DNA from: CADDZP01 sp035948135
Lineage (GTDB): Bacteria; Actinomycetota; Acidimicrobiia; Acidimicrobiales; AC-14
Length of the DNA stretch: 19,727 bases
Assembly (NCBI GenBank): GCA_035948135.1
Contig: DASZJL010000004.1
Location: forward strand, 1-19,727
Direction of reading: 5' to 3'
How positions within the stretch are numbered: the stretch's first letter is position 1; each line of letters begins with the position of its first letter. Below the pieces are notes generated by a model that was given only the letters and a program-made list of their open reading frames with translations, had not been told where the DNA came from and did no database searches. This document shows positions 6,414 to 13,573 of the stretch, one piece after another. Position numbers and translations under genes: made by a program.

Positions 6414-6889
6414 ACTGCCCCGAGCCGAAGCTCGGCCTCGAGATGACCGTCGAGGGGGTTGCCCATGGCGGCCATCCGCAGCGAATAGGTCATCACCTCG
6501 CCGGCGACATTGACCTCACGTTCGATGGCGTCCACTCGCTTCGCGGTCGACGTGCGGACGATGGCGGTGCTTGCCAGCGAGATCGACGTGCCCGCCAGCT
6601 TGCCTTCAGCCACCTCGGCGTGGCCGTTCGGGTGGGCGATCACCAACTCGACGCCGTCAGCGCCGGCCATGCGCCAGAAACCGGTCTCCGAGTGCAGGGG
6701 ACGGCCGTCGTCGAGCGACCACGTGCGTTGGGTGTAGGCCAGCACCGGCTTGCCGACGTGCGAGATGCGGATTTCCTCGCCGTACTCGAATGGCTCGATG
6801 GTGTTGTAGAAGCCCTTGCCCTCGCCCATCCACGAGCCCAACAGGAAGGCAAGGGGCACGACGTCGGGATGGAGCGCGGGCCCGTCCAC
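6407..6889 (-). CDS. Nitrobindin-like heme-binding beta-barrel protein (FABP/THAP4-like family)
   Basis: 160 residues. It opens with the family signature LAFLLGSWMGEGKGFYNTI, continues through FEYGEEIRISHVGKP and LHSETGFWRM, and ends with AMGNPLDGHLEAEL. His149 in that last block corresponds to the proximal heme ligand of bacterial nitrobindins. Such proteins bind ferric heme and isomerise peroxynitrite or bind NO. The GTG at 6889 was chosen because TAGGGT lies 7 nt upstream, giving a leaderless start, and because the open frame upstream is the antisense or out-of-frame part of the next gene. The first bases of TAGGGT are the stop codon of that upstream gene. Confidence 0.85.
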   Translation of the reverse strand: MDGPALHPDVVPLAFLLGSWMGEGKGFYNTIEPFEYGEEIRISHVGKPVLAYTQRTWSLDDGRPLHSETGFWRMAGADGVELVIAHPNGHAEVAEGKLAGTSISLASTAIVRTSTAKRVDAIEREVNVAGEVMTYSLRMAAMGNPLDGHLEAELRLGAVH

Positions 6890-6896
6890 GCCCGGG

Positions 6897-6902
6897 ACCC
6901 TA
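6897..6902 (-). promoter_or_regulatory. -10 box of the nitrobindin-like gene (leaderless), built on the upstream stop codon
   Basis: TAGGGT on the minus strand, 7 nt before GTG 6889. Its first three bases are the TAG stop of the gene at 6900-7178. Confidence 0.5.
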
Positions 6903-7178
6903 ACCCGCGGCGGAGGCCTTCTTGGCCCGGATGACGACCGGCTTTGTGTGGGCACCGGTGAGCGCCCATTCCACCAACGTGAGAACTCGGCGGGCCTCGG
7001 GATCGTCGGGCGTCGTCCGCAGGATCTCGCTGTAGTGGTCGTGGGCGGCCACGAGCAGCTCGCGGTCACCACCGACAGAACGGAAGAGCTGGGAGGCCGC
7101 CTCCTGCGGATCATCCTTCATGGCCGCCAGCTCAACCGCATGTCGGAACACGACCCGCATGGACGCCTCGCTCGTCAT
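6900..7178 (-). CDS. Small conserved-looking protein of unknown function
   Basis: 92 residues from ATG 7178, with a G-rich stretch (GGGGGG) about 9 nt upstream as a weak ribosome site. The sequence is mostly helical: MTSEASMRVVFRHAVELAAM, a middle of HDHYSEILRTTPDDPEARRVL, and a basic tail KPVVIRAKKASAAG. The spacing of Ala, Leu and Tyr (DHYSEILRTTPDDPEAR) is reminiscent of a single TPR-like helical pair, but that is only a visual impression. It is followed 10 nt later by the nitrobindin-like gene. An in-frame reading continues upstream for hundreds of codons, but that part is antisense to the crotonase and GMC genes and was left out. Confidence 0.6.
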   Translation of the reverse strand: MTSEASMRVVFRHAVELAAMKDDPQEAASQLFRSVGGDRELLVAAHDHYSEILRTTPDDPEARRVLTLVEWALTGAHTKPVVIRAKKASAAG

Positions 7179-7273
7179 TGCTGCGACCCCCCGAAGCTCA
7201 CCGTTCCTGCCATTTCGCCACGTGCGGGAATTGTGACGCCCCTTCGGCACATTCTCCCTTTGCGCGCGCTGAG

Positions 7274-7279
7274 TAAGGT
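7274..7279 (+). promoter_or_regulatory. -10 box of the crotonase operon (leaderless)
   Basis: TAAGGT, then 7 nt, then GTG 7287. There is no Shine-Dalgarno before this GTG. Confidence 0.55.
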
Positions 7280-7286
7280 CCGGGCC

Positions 7287-8081
7287 GTGATCCGCACCAC
7301 AACGAGTGACACCGGAGTTCTGGCGATCACGCTCGACCGGCCCGAGGCCAAGAACGCCCTCACCGTCGAGATGCGTGACGACCTGCTGGCGGCGGTCCGC
7401 GCCGCCCGCAGCGACGGCGATGTGCGCGCCGTGCTCATCACCGGCACGGGCGACGCCTTCTGCGCGGGGATGGACCTGCGGGCCTCGACGGTTGCCCAAG
7501 CGGGCGGCGAAGGCTTCGACACCCGTTCGACGTCGGAGGCCCTGCGCGCCGGTGTCCAAGCGGTCGTGCGTGAGCTGTGGGAGCTCGACAAGCCCACGGT
7601 GGCAGCCGTCAACGGCACCGCCGTCGGCCCCGGGGCCCACATCGCGCTGGCGTGCGACTTCGTGCTCGTGCACGACGACACCCGCTTCGCGTGGACGTTC
7701 TCTCGCTGGGGCCTGGTGGTCGACGCCGGCGGCGCCTACCTTCTCCCCCGGCTCGTCGGCCTCCCTCGCGCCAGGGCCATGGTGCTGCTCGGCGAGGGTG
7801 TGAAGGGAAGCGAGGCGGTCGACCTCGGGCTGGCGTACAAGTGCGTCCCCGCGACCGAACTGCGCGCTGAAGCCGACGCCATCGCGGAGAAGCTGGCGGC
7901 CGGTCCGACCCGCTCCCTCGGCTTGTCGAAGCAGCTCCTCAACCGCACGTTCGAGACCTACTTGGCGGCCGCCCTCGAGCTGGAGGGCCAGTTTCAGTCG
8001 CTGGCCACGACCTCCACCGACCTGGCCGAGGGCATGGCCGCCTTCCGCGAGAAGCGCGACCCGAAGTTCAGCGGCCGCTAG
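7287..8081 (+). CDS. Enoyl-CoA hydratase/isomerase (crotonase) family protein
   Basis: 264 residues. It begins with the strand VLAITLDRPEAKNAL typical of crotonases. The two oxyanion-hole segments are FCAGMDL (residues 58-64) and NGTAVGPGAHIALACDF (from residue 109). The active-site loop reads WGLVVDAGGAYLLPRLVG with Asp146 at the position of the second catalytic acid and no Glu in the first position, the pattern of isomerase-type members such as PaaG rather than of hydratases with two Glu. It probably isomerises or hydrates an enoyl-CoA in fatty or aromatic acid breakdown; substrate unknown. GTG 7287 is supported by a TAAGGT box 7 nt upstream. It leads an operon with the two redox genes that follow (gap 9 nt). 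Confidence 0.9.
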   Translation: MIRTTTSDTGVLAITLDRPEAKNALTVEMRDDLLAAVRAARSDGDVRAVLITGTGDAFCAGMDLRASTVAQAGGEGFDTRSTSEALRAGVQAVVRELWELDKPTVAAVNGTAVGPGAHIALACDFVLVHDDTRFAWTFSRWGLVVDAGGAYLLPRLVGLPRARAMVLLGEGVKGSEAVDLGLAYKCVPATELRAEADAIAEKLAAGPTRSLGLSKQLLNRTFETYLAAALELEGQFQSLATTSTDLAEGMAAFREKRDPKFSGR

Positions 8082-8090
8082 CCGCTCGGG

Positions 8091-8639
8091 GTGGCCCACC
8101 TCTTCTTTACCGACGAGGAATACGCTGTCGTCGACGCCGCCTGCGCCCGTCTCATTCCTGGCGCGCACGAAGCCGGGGTCGCCGACTACATCGACGGGCT
8201 GCTCGGCGCCTTCGCCGTCAACCCGCCGCGCATCTGGGCGGGAGGACCCTTCTCCGGGCGCCACGGTGGCGAGGCCCGGTTCGCAGACTTCGTACCTCTC
8301 TCCCGGCTCGACGAGCTGGCGTGGCGCACGCGGATCGAGGGCTCGCTCGGCCTCCCCGAGCGCGAGTTCAACGGACCGGTGGTCGGCTTGCAGTCGCGGT
8401 ACCGGGAGGGTCTCACCTCCCTCGGCGAGGACTTCGCGTCGGCGGACGCCGATACGCAAGACGCTCGCCTCCACGCCCGCGAGTCGTTCACCGAACTGCT
8501 CTACGAGCACGCGTGCGAAGGGATGTACGGCGCGCCTGAGTACGGCGGCAACCGCGAGCTCGCCGGTTGGCGCGCCGTGGCGTTCGAGGGCGACGTACAG
8601 CCACGCGGCTACACCGACGAGGAAGTCAGTCAGCCGTGA
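8091..8639 (+). CDS. Gluconate 2-dehydrogenase subunit 3-like protein
   Basis: 182 residues from GTG 8091. The N-terminus FFTDEEYAVVDAACARLIP and the C-terminal MYGAPEYGGNRELAGWRAVAFEGD are the hallmark blocks of the Gluconate_2-dh3 family, the small subunit of membrane GMC dehydrogenases. Most relatives carry a Tat signal peptide; this one has none, so the complex with the GMC protein encoded next (4-nt gap) is probably cytoplasmic. The subunit has no cofactor motif of its own and likely stabilises the flavoprotein. Which alcohol is oxidised cannot be told; gluconate is only the name of the founding member. Confidence 0.87.
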   Translation: MAHLFFTDEEYAVVDAACARLIPGAHEAGVADYIDGLLGAFAVNPPRIWAGGPFSGRHGGEARFADFVPLSRLDELAWRTRIEGSLGLPEREFNGPVVGLQSRYREGLTSLGEDFASADADTQDARLHARESFTELLYEHACEGMYGAPEYGGNRELAGWRAVAFEGDVQPRGYTDEEVSQP

Positions 8640-8643
8640 ATCC

Positions 8644-10296
8644 GTGAGCGACTTCGACGCCATCGTGGTGGGCTCCGGGCCCGGTGGAAGCGCGATGGCC
8701 GATGTGCTCACCGCCGCCGGCTGGTCGGTGGTGATCTTCGAGAAGGGACGCAACCACCTTCTCGACCTCGACGATCCAACGCAGCTGAAGGTCGACTTCT
8801 CCAACGACGAGATCAAGTTCATGGTCCGCCACTTCCTCGGGCCCGACCCGCTCCTGGAGCCGCGGACGTTCCGCCGCGATGACACTGATGGCGACCGCGC
8901 CTTTGTTGGCGACGTGAACAACCTGCCGACCACGGTCGGCGGCGGCGGCGTCCACGCCGACGGGAAGTTGCCGCGGTTCCGCGAGGACGACTTCCACCTC
9001 TGTACATCACACGGGCCGCTCGCCGGCGCCGCCCTCGCCGACTGGCCCCTCACCTACGACGACCTCGAGCCCTTCTACGCCGAGGCCGAGCGGCTGGTGG
9101 GTGTGGCCGGCGACGCCGGCGCCAACCCCTTCGCCGCCCCACGCTCAGGTCCCTACCCGATGCCGCCGGGGGCCCCGATGTACGGCGCGACCCTGAGTTC
9201 GGCCGCGGCCGAGCGCCTCGGCTACCACCCATACGCCGCGCCCACCGGCGCCAACTCGGTGCCCTATAGCGGCCGGCCCGCGTGCAACAACTGCGGGTTC
9301 TGCTCGTTCTACGGCTGTCCCATCCACGCCAAGGGCGATCCGGTGGCGCCGCTGCAGCGCGCCCTCCTGACCGGGCGGGCGCAGCTACGGCCCGAGGCCT
9401 TCGTCTCCAAGATCAACGTGCGCAACGGCGAGGCGACAGGCGTCGAGTACGTCGACGCCGACGGCACCCCGAGAACCGAGACCGCCCGTCACGTCGTGCT
9501 CGCCGCGGGTGCTATCGAGACGCCGCGCCTTCTCCTCCTGTCCGGTGTCGAGCACCCGCTCATCGGACGCCACCTGATGTGCCACTTCCAGACGATCGTC
9601 ATGGGTGGCCTCGCCCAGCGCGTGCACCCCCATCGGGGCCGGTCGGTCACCCACGTGCACGACGACCACCTCGTGCCCGACGCCATCTCGCAGCGCGCCG
9701 CAGTTGACGCCGGACTGCCGTGGTTTCGGGGGGGCATGGTCGAGCACTGCGGCCCGGCCGGGCCGATCATGGAGGCCAAGCTCTATCCATGGGGCGAAGC
9801 CCATGCCCGCTCGATGCGCGACTCGCAGCTTCGGGAGCGCATGTGGGGCTTCACGATGCAGGGCGAGGACATGCCGCAGCCGACCAACCGGGTCGATCTC
9901 GACCCGAGCGTGCGCGACGTCCGTGGCTTACCGGTCGCCCGGATCACCTACGCGTCCCACCCCTTCGAACTGGCGGCGTCGAACCACTACCGCGCTCGAC
10001 TGGCCGCCATCCTCGACGAGATGGGCGCCGAGTGGACGGTGACGACGTCGAGCCCCGACGCCTCCTTCCCCTACGGCGGGTTCATCTCACCGGTCCCCAA
10101 CAGCAAGCACGTGATGGGAACCACGCGCATGGGTACCGACCCGGCCACGTCAGTGGTCGACGCGTACGGTCGCCTGCACGACGTCCCCAATGTCATCGTG
10201 GCCGACTCGTCGGTGTTCGTGACTTCGAGCGGGTACGGCCCGACCCTCACGCTCGTTGCGTTGGCATTGCGCGCCGGGCGCGCCCTGGCCGGCTAG
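8644..10296 (+). CDS. GMC-family FAD-dependent oxidoreductase
   Basis: 550 residues from GTG 8644. The FAD-binding Rossmann loop is VVGSGPGGSAMA (Gly10 onward). PTTVGGGGVHADGKLPRF is the second flavin contact. A Cys-rich segment CNNCGFCSFYGC (Cys214, 217, 220, 224) is seen in the gluconate-dehydrogenase branch of GMC enzymes. The C-terminal domain has HVMGTTRMG, then VVDAYGRLHDVPNVIVADSSVF and GPTLTLVALALRAGRALAG, the standard GMC_oxred_C end. No Tat or Sec signal is visible. It should oxidise a hydroxyl group of a small or steroid-like substrate, passing electrons to a carrier rather than oxygen if it follows the gluconate-dehydrogenase type. Its stop codon lies 2 nt from the stop of the convergent LLM gene. 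Confidence 0.92.
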   Translation: MSDFDAIVVGSGPGGSAMADVLTAAGWSVVIFEKGRNHLLDLDDPTQLKVDFSNDEIKFMVRHFLGPDPLLEPRTFRRDDTDGDRAFVGDVNNLPTTVGGGGVHADGKLPRFREDDFHLCTSHGPLAGAALADWPLTYDDLEPFYAEAERLVGVAGDAGANPFAAPRSGPYPMPPGAPMYGATLSSAAAERLGYHPYAAPTGANSVPYSGRPACNNCGFCSFYGCPIHAKGDPVAPLQRALLTGRAQLRPEAFVSKINVRNGEATGVEYVDADGTPRTETARHVVLAAGAIETPRLLLLSGVEHPLIGRHLMCHFQTIVMGGLAQRVHPHRGRSVTHVHDDHLVPDAISQRAAVDAGLPWFRGGMVEHCGPAGPIMEAKLYPWGEAHARSMRDSQLRERMWGFTMQGEDMPQPTNRVDLDPSVRDVRGLPVARITYASHPFELAASNHYRARLAAILDEMGAEWTVTTSSPDASFPYGGFISPVPNSKHVMGTTRMGTDPATSVVDAYGRLHDVPNVIVADSSVFVTSSGYGPTLTLVALALRAGRALAG

Positions 10297-10298
10297 GC

Positions 10299-11240
10299 CT
10301 ACGTGCCCGCCAGCTTGGAGACGATCGGCAGCATGGCCTCGTGGCTCCCGCCGCTGAAGACGATGTACGAGAAGCCGTAGCGCTCGCGCCGCTCCTGGAG
10401 CTGCTCGATGATCTGTTCCTCGGTACCGGCGCAGAAGTGGGGCGACTCGAGGACAAGCTCGGGCGGCTGCCCGAAGCTGCCGGCGACGAGCTCGGCCAGC
10501 TGCTGCCGGTTCTCGTGCAGCGCGGCCATGAACACGGTGACGCTCAGCTCGATCTCGTCGAAGCGCGGCCCGGCGGCCTGCCGGATCACGTCGATCTTGC
10601 CGGACGTGAGCTCGGCCGTACCCGTGGTGACGACGTCGGCGTTGACGGCGCCCGGACTGAGGTCGAAGTTGACCGAGATGATGTCGGCCTCACGGGCCGC
10701 ATACGACAGCATGCGCTTGGCCCCGGCCCCGATGATGATCGGCGGGTGGGGCTGCTGCACCGGTTTCGGTGTGCCCGCCAGGTTGTCGATCTTGTAGTGG
10801 GTGCCCTCGAACGAGAATGGTTCACCGGTCATCAGGCCCTTGATGATGGCGACGGCCTCCTGCAGGCGCTCGATGCGCACCCCGGCCGAATCGAAGGGGA
10901 TCCCCGACGTCTCGTAGTCGGTGTGCATCCACCCGGCGCCGATACCGAGCTCGAGGCGCCCGTCGCTGAGCAGGTCGAGGGTGGCGGCTTCCTTGGCGAG
11001 GACCACGGGGTGCTTGAAGTCGTTGTCGAACACCAAGCTGCCGACGCGCAGCTCGGAGGTGGCCGCCGCCGCCCATGTCATCGCCGGCAGCGGCGCGGCC
11101 TGGTCGTCGAGGTGGTCGGGCACGAACAGCGTCGAGTACCCGCCGTCCTCCAGCTTGCGGGCCACATCGGCCAGCGCCTTACCGGGCTTGGCGTCGCTCA
11201 CCTGGGCGCCGAATCGGAACGGTCTCGTCACCTGAGTCAC
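10299..11240 (-). CDS. LLM-class F420-dependent oxidoreductase (MSMEG_2516-like)
   Basis: 313 residues. It starts RFGAQVSDAKPGKALADVARKLEDGGY, followed by the barrel strand STLFVPDHLDD, LRVGSLVFDNDFKHPVVLAKEAATLD, LSDGRLELGIGAGWMHTDYETSG and PHPPIIIGAGAKRML. These are the ordered motifs of luciferase-like TIM-barrel enzymes, and the subtype resembles the MSMEG_2516 family that is annotated as using coenzyme F420. The reaction and substrate are unknown. GTG 11240 was chosen because TACGGT ends 7 nt ahead, a leaderless start. It is transcribed away from the Liv operon, and a shared inverted repeat at 11261-11278 could regulate both. Confidence 0.9.
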   Translation of the reverse strand: MTQVTRPFRFGAQVSDAKPGKALADVARKLEDGGYSTLFVPDHLDDQAAPLPAMTWAAAATSELRVGSLVFDNDFKHPVVLAKEAATLDLLSDGRLELGIGAGWMHTDYETSGIPFDSAGVRIERLQEAVAIIKGLMTGEPFSFEGTHYKIDNLAGTPKPVQQPHPPIIIGAGAKRMLSYAAREADIISVNFDLSPGAVNADVVTTGTAELTSGKIDVIRQAAGPRFDEIELSVTVFMAALHENRQQLAELVAGSFGQPPELVLESPHFCAGTEEQIIEQLQERRERYGFSYIVFSGGSHEAMLPIVSKLAGT

Positions 11241-11247
11241 CCGCGGG

Positions 11248-11253
11248 ACCGTA
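11248..11253 (-). promoter_or_regulatory. -10 box of the LLM gene (leaderless)
   Basis: TACGGT on the minus strand, 7 nt before GTG 11240. Confidence 0.55.
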
Positions 11254-11260
11254 GCCGTTC

Positions 11261-11278
11261 CCTGACATTAGAGTCAGG
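11261..11278. promoter_or_regulatory. Candidate operator between the LLM gene and the Liv operon
   Basis: CCTGAC-ATTAGA-GTCAGG is an 18-bp inverted repeat with 6-bp arms. It covers the plus-strand TAGAGT box (11269-11274) and the expected -35 zone of the minus-strand promoter, so one regulator bound here could affect both directions. Confidence 0.45.
11269..11274 (+). promoter_or_regulatory. Candidate -10 box of the Liv-type operon
   Basis: TAGAGT followed 8 nt later by GTG 11283. The spacing is slightly longer than the 6-7 nt seen at the other leaderless genes of this window. Confidence 0.4.
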
Positions 11279-11282
11279 TTCC

Positions 11283-11378
11283 GTGGCGAGGCCCGGTTCG
11301 CGCCTTTTGTGGCCCGGGCACACGTCCCGGAGGGCAGGAACCACCGTGAGTGGCAGCGAACTCCTCTGTACCCTATGA
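11283..11378 (+). CDS. Putative leaderless 31-residue leader peptide ahead of the Liv-type operon
   Basis: A short frame begins at GTG 11283, directly behind the TAGAGT box, and ends at a TGA whose bases overlap the ATG of the next gene (ATGA, 11375-11378). The peptide starts MARPGSRLLWPGHTSRR and ends SELLCTL, with one Trp and one Cys. A leaderless start plus a stop-start overlap is the geometry of leader peptides that control operon translation in mycobacteria. It could raise expression of the downstream gene by reinitiation or sense a charged tRNA near its end. No homologue is known to me, so this rests on geometry alone. Confidence 0.4.
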   Translation: MARPGSRLLWPGHTSRRAGTTVSGSELLCTL

Positions 11379-12946
11379 AGCGTGCGCTCCCGGGTGAGAT
11401 GAAGCCGACGAGGCGGGCGCTGTCGCGCCTGCGGCGGGCCTGCTTCGGCGCCGCCGCCATCCTCGTCGCCACCGCCGTCGTCGTCCCGGTCGTGGCCAGG
11501 GCGGCGCCCACCGACCCTGACGCCGACCGGCCGATCGTCTGGGCCGGATCGGCGTCGGCCTCGCCCATCCACGGCCAGGCCGACTCCAAAAACGGCGTCC
11601 TCCCCGTCTACCAGCCCTTCTACGCCAACCTCCCGGACTCGGCTACCGCGTGGGATCCGGGCAACGCCTACGCGCGGGCGTCGACGTACTACCCGGGGCC
11701 GACGGGCGTCAACGCCCTGAACCTCATCTGCGACCAGGTGATGACCCAGATCTTCAACCCGAAGGCGCTGCCCCCGAGCCTCGACAAACCGCTCTGCCAG
11801 CCCGCGCCCAAGTACCCCCTGACCGTCGAGGCCGACGGCGTGCACCCCGACGTCCGCACTGACGGCAGCCAGGCCTTCGGCACCGGATCGCCGCTGGTCA
11901 TCACGACCACGAGCGCCATTGCCCACGCCGACCGGAGCTCCGTCTACGGCGACGGCGTGATCGGGAGCGTCGACCTGGTCGGGACGCCGACGATGGCGTC
12001 GGCCAGCCTCGCCTTCCGCAAGCAGGCCGCCGCAATCCTCCACGGCCCGGCGGCGGCCGCCACCGTGCGGCCGCAGGCGTCCGACAACTCGTCGCTGCAC
12101 ATCGACAGCGCCGTGGCCCACACCAAGCAGATCTACGACAGCCAGGGCGCGCTGGTCGTGACCGCCACGTCCACACTCAAGGGGATCTCCCTCGCCGGCG
12201 GCCTCGTCCAGATCGGCACTCTGAACGCCACGTCGACGTCGCGCACCGACGGCAAGTCGATCGCCACCCATGACGAGCACATCTCGCTCGAGGGCGTCAG
12301 TGTGCAGGGCCAGCCGGCCGCCATCGACGAGACCGGCGTGCACGTCGGCACCACCAGCGGCTCGGCCAAGCCGCTCACCGACGCGCTCAACACCGCTCTC
12401 GCGGCCATGGGCGCCAAGATCGCCTTGGCCAGCGCCACCGGCTCGGTCGACACGTCGAGCACCAAGACCGTGACGAGCACCGTCGAGGGCCTCACGTTCT
12501 ACATCGAACGCCTTCTGCCGATCCCCAACCTCACCGATGTCTACTACGCCACCTTCACGCTCGGCGTCGCCGGCACGCGCGCTTCTGCGGCCAACATCAC
12601 CAACAGCGAGCTCGCCAACGACCAGGGCGGCATCGGCGGCGTCACCGGACCGTCGCCGGACCAGTCGTCGTCAACCCCGCCGTCGGACAGCACGCCGGCG
12701 TCGTTCAGCTCGGACGCGACGCCGGCCACGCCCGGTTCCAGCTTCTCCAACACGACCACCGGCCGTACCGGACGGCCCTCTGTGCTGGGCAACCGCCGGA
12801 GCCTCCTCGGTCAACTCGAGGGGGACCTCGCGGGCTTCTCGATCAGCCACCGGTTCGACCTTCTCTATCTCGCGTTCGCCTTGGCCTTCGTGGGCGTCTG
12901 CCTAAGCTCTCGCCTGCTGGTGCCACGTGCTCGACGAATCACCTAG
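11375..12946 (+). CDS. Secreted protein of unknown function with C-terminal membrane anchor
   Basis: 523 residues from ATG 11375; a second ATG at 11399 gives 515 residues and also a good signal peptide, so the start is not certain. Arg-rich n-region, hydrophobic core and an ARA cleavage site near residue 43 form a Sec signal. The mature part is rich in Ala, Thr and Ser and looks beta-rich; its only two Cys (NLICDQ and KPLCQP) may pair. A Ser/Thr/Pro stalk (about 420-480) leads to a transmembrane span near 495-512 and a basic tail. No family was recognised. It heads a run of genes with 8-nt, 19-nt and overlapping junctions that ends with the Liv ATPases, so it may be the outer-face receptor or a scaffold of that transporter. 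Confidence 0.75.
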   Translation: MKRALPGEMKPTRRALSRLRRACFGAAAILVATAVVVPVVARAAPTDPDADRPIVWAGSASASPIHGQADSKNGVLPVYQPFYANLPDSATAWDPGNAYARASTYYPGPTGVNALNLICDQVMTQIFNPKALPPSLDKPLCQPAPKYPLTVEADGVHPDVRTDGSQAFGTGSPLVITTTSAIAHADRSSVYGDGVIGSVDLVGTPTMASASLAFRKQAAAILHGPAAAATVRPQASDNSSLHIDSAVAHTKQIYDSQGALVVTATSTLKGISLAGGLVQIGTLNATSTSRTDGKSIATHDEHISLEGVSVQGQPAAIDETGVHVGTTSGSAKPLTDALNTALAAMGAKIALASATGSVDTSSTKTVTSTVEGLTFYIERLLPIPNLTDVYYATFTLGVAGTRASAANITNSELANDQGGIGGVTGPSPDQSSSTPPSDSTPASFSSDATPATPGSSFSNTTTGRTGRPSVLGNRRSLLGQLEGDLAGFSISHRFDLLYLAFALAFVGVCLSSRLLVPRARRIT

Positions 12947-12954
12947 GAGCGGCC

Positions 12955-13554
12955 ATGGCCACCGCTGACCCTGCGACCGAGCTGCCGACGATCTCGACCG
13001 AGACCGACAAGAAGTCGCGGCCCGAGATGCCCGACCCGGCGCTGTTCTGGAAGTGGGTGGGCAGGGCCACGCGGCCGGTGTGGGGCTGGATCCTCGTCGG
13101 CCTCGGCCTGCTGTTGATCCTGATCGGCTACCTCGGCATCTCGCGCGAGGCGCTGGTCGCCAAGCAGCTGCCGTACCTCATCTCTGGCGGCATCGGCGGC
13201 ATCGCCCTCGTCGGCTTCGGCGCGATGCTCGTCGGCACAGAGGACCTGAAGCGCACCCAGGAGCGCATCGATCAGCTCGAGGATCTGGTTGCCGATCTCC
13301 ACGGTGTCCTGTTGAGCCGGGCCGACGCGCCGGTGCTTTCGTCCAACGGTGACTCGGCCGGTCCGGTCGCCCAATCGGAGTCAGCGGGGGCGACGCTCAT
13401 GGCGTTGCCCGGGGGCCAGAGCTACCACCGAGCCGACTGCTCGATGATCGAGGGCAAGCGCGAGGCGAGGCCGGTCACCGCGAGCGCGGCGCGGCGCCAG
13501 GGCCTCAAGCCCTGCCGCCTCTGCGATCCGCAGCCCGCAACAGCTCGGGCCTGA
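12955..13554 (+). CDS. Two-TM protein with coiled coil and C-terminal Ada-like metal-binding motif
   Basis: 199 residues, ATG with AGGAG 4 nt upstream that overlaps the previous TAG stop. Membrane spans lie at about 42-61 and 72-94, followed by a coiled-coil helix (TEDLKRTQERIDQLEDLVAD) and a flexible linker. The C-terminus reads SYHRADCSMIEG, then AARRQGLKPCRLCDP: His158, Cys162, Cys187 and Cys190. Spacing and flanking residues match the small zinc-binding module known from the Ada N-terminal domain and attached to many unrelated bacterial proteins. Both termini are predicted on the same side, most likely cytoplasmic. Its place between the surface protein and the permease suggests a role in the transporter complex, for example a sensor or adaptor, but this is inference. 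Confidence 0.78.
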   Translation: MATADPATELPTISTETDKKSRPEMPDPALFWKWVGRATRPVWGWILVGLGLLLILIGYLGISREALVAKQLPYLISGGIGGIALVGFGAMLVGTEDLKRTQERIDQLEDLVADLHGVLLSRADAPVLSSNGDSAGPVAQSESAGATLMALPGGQSYHRADCSMIEGKREARPVTASAARRQGLKPCRLCDPQPATARA

Positions 13555-13573
13555 GGACGTCAGGGCCTAGGCG

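Noticed and set aside
7179..9053. Very long minus-strand open frame extending the small protein at 6900-7178
   Set aside because: It is antisense to the crotonase, subunit-3 and GMC genes, whose motifs are clear, and its translation is Arg/Gly/Glu-rich low complexity. Only the last 92 codons look real.
9720..11282. Plus-strand open frame of more than 500 codons across the GMC end and the LLM gene
   Set aside because: It is a shadow of the GMC and LLM genes caused by high GC. Only its last 32 codons, behind a -10 box, were kept as a possible leader peptide.
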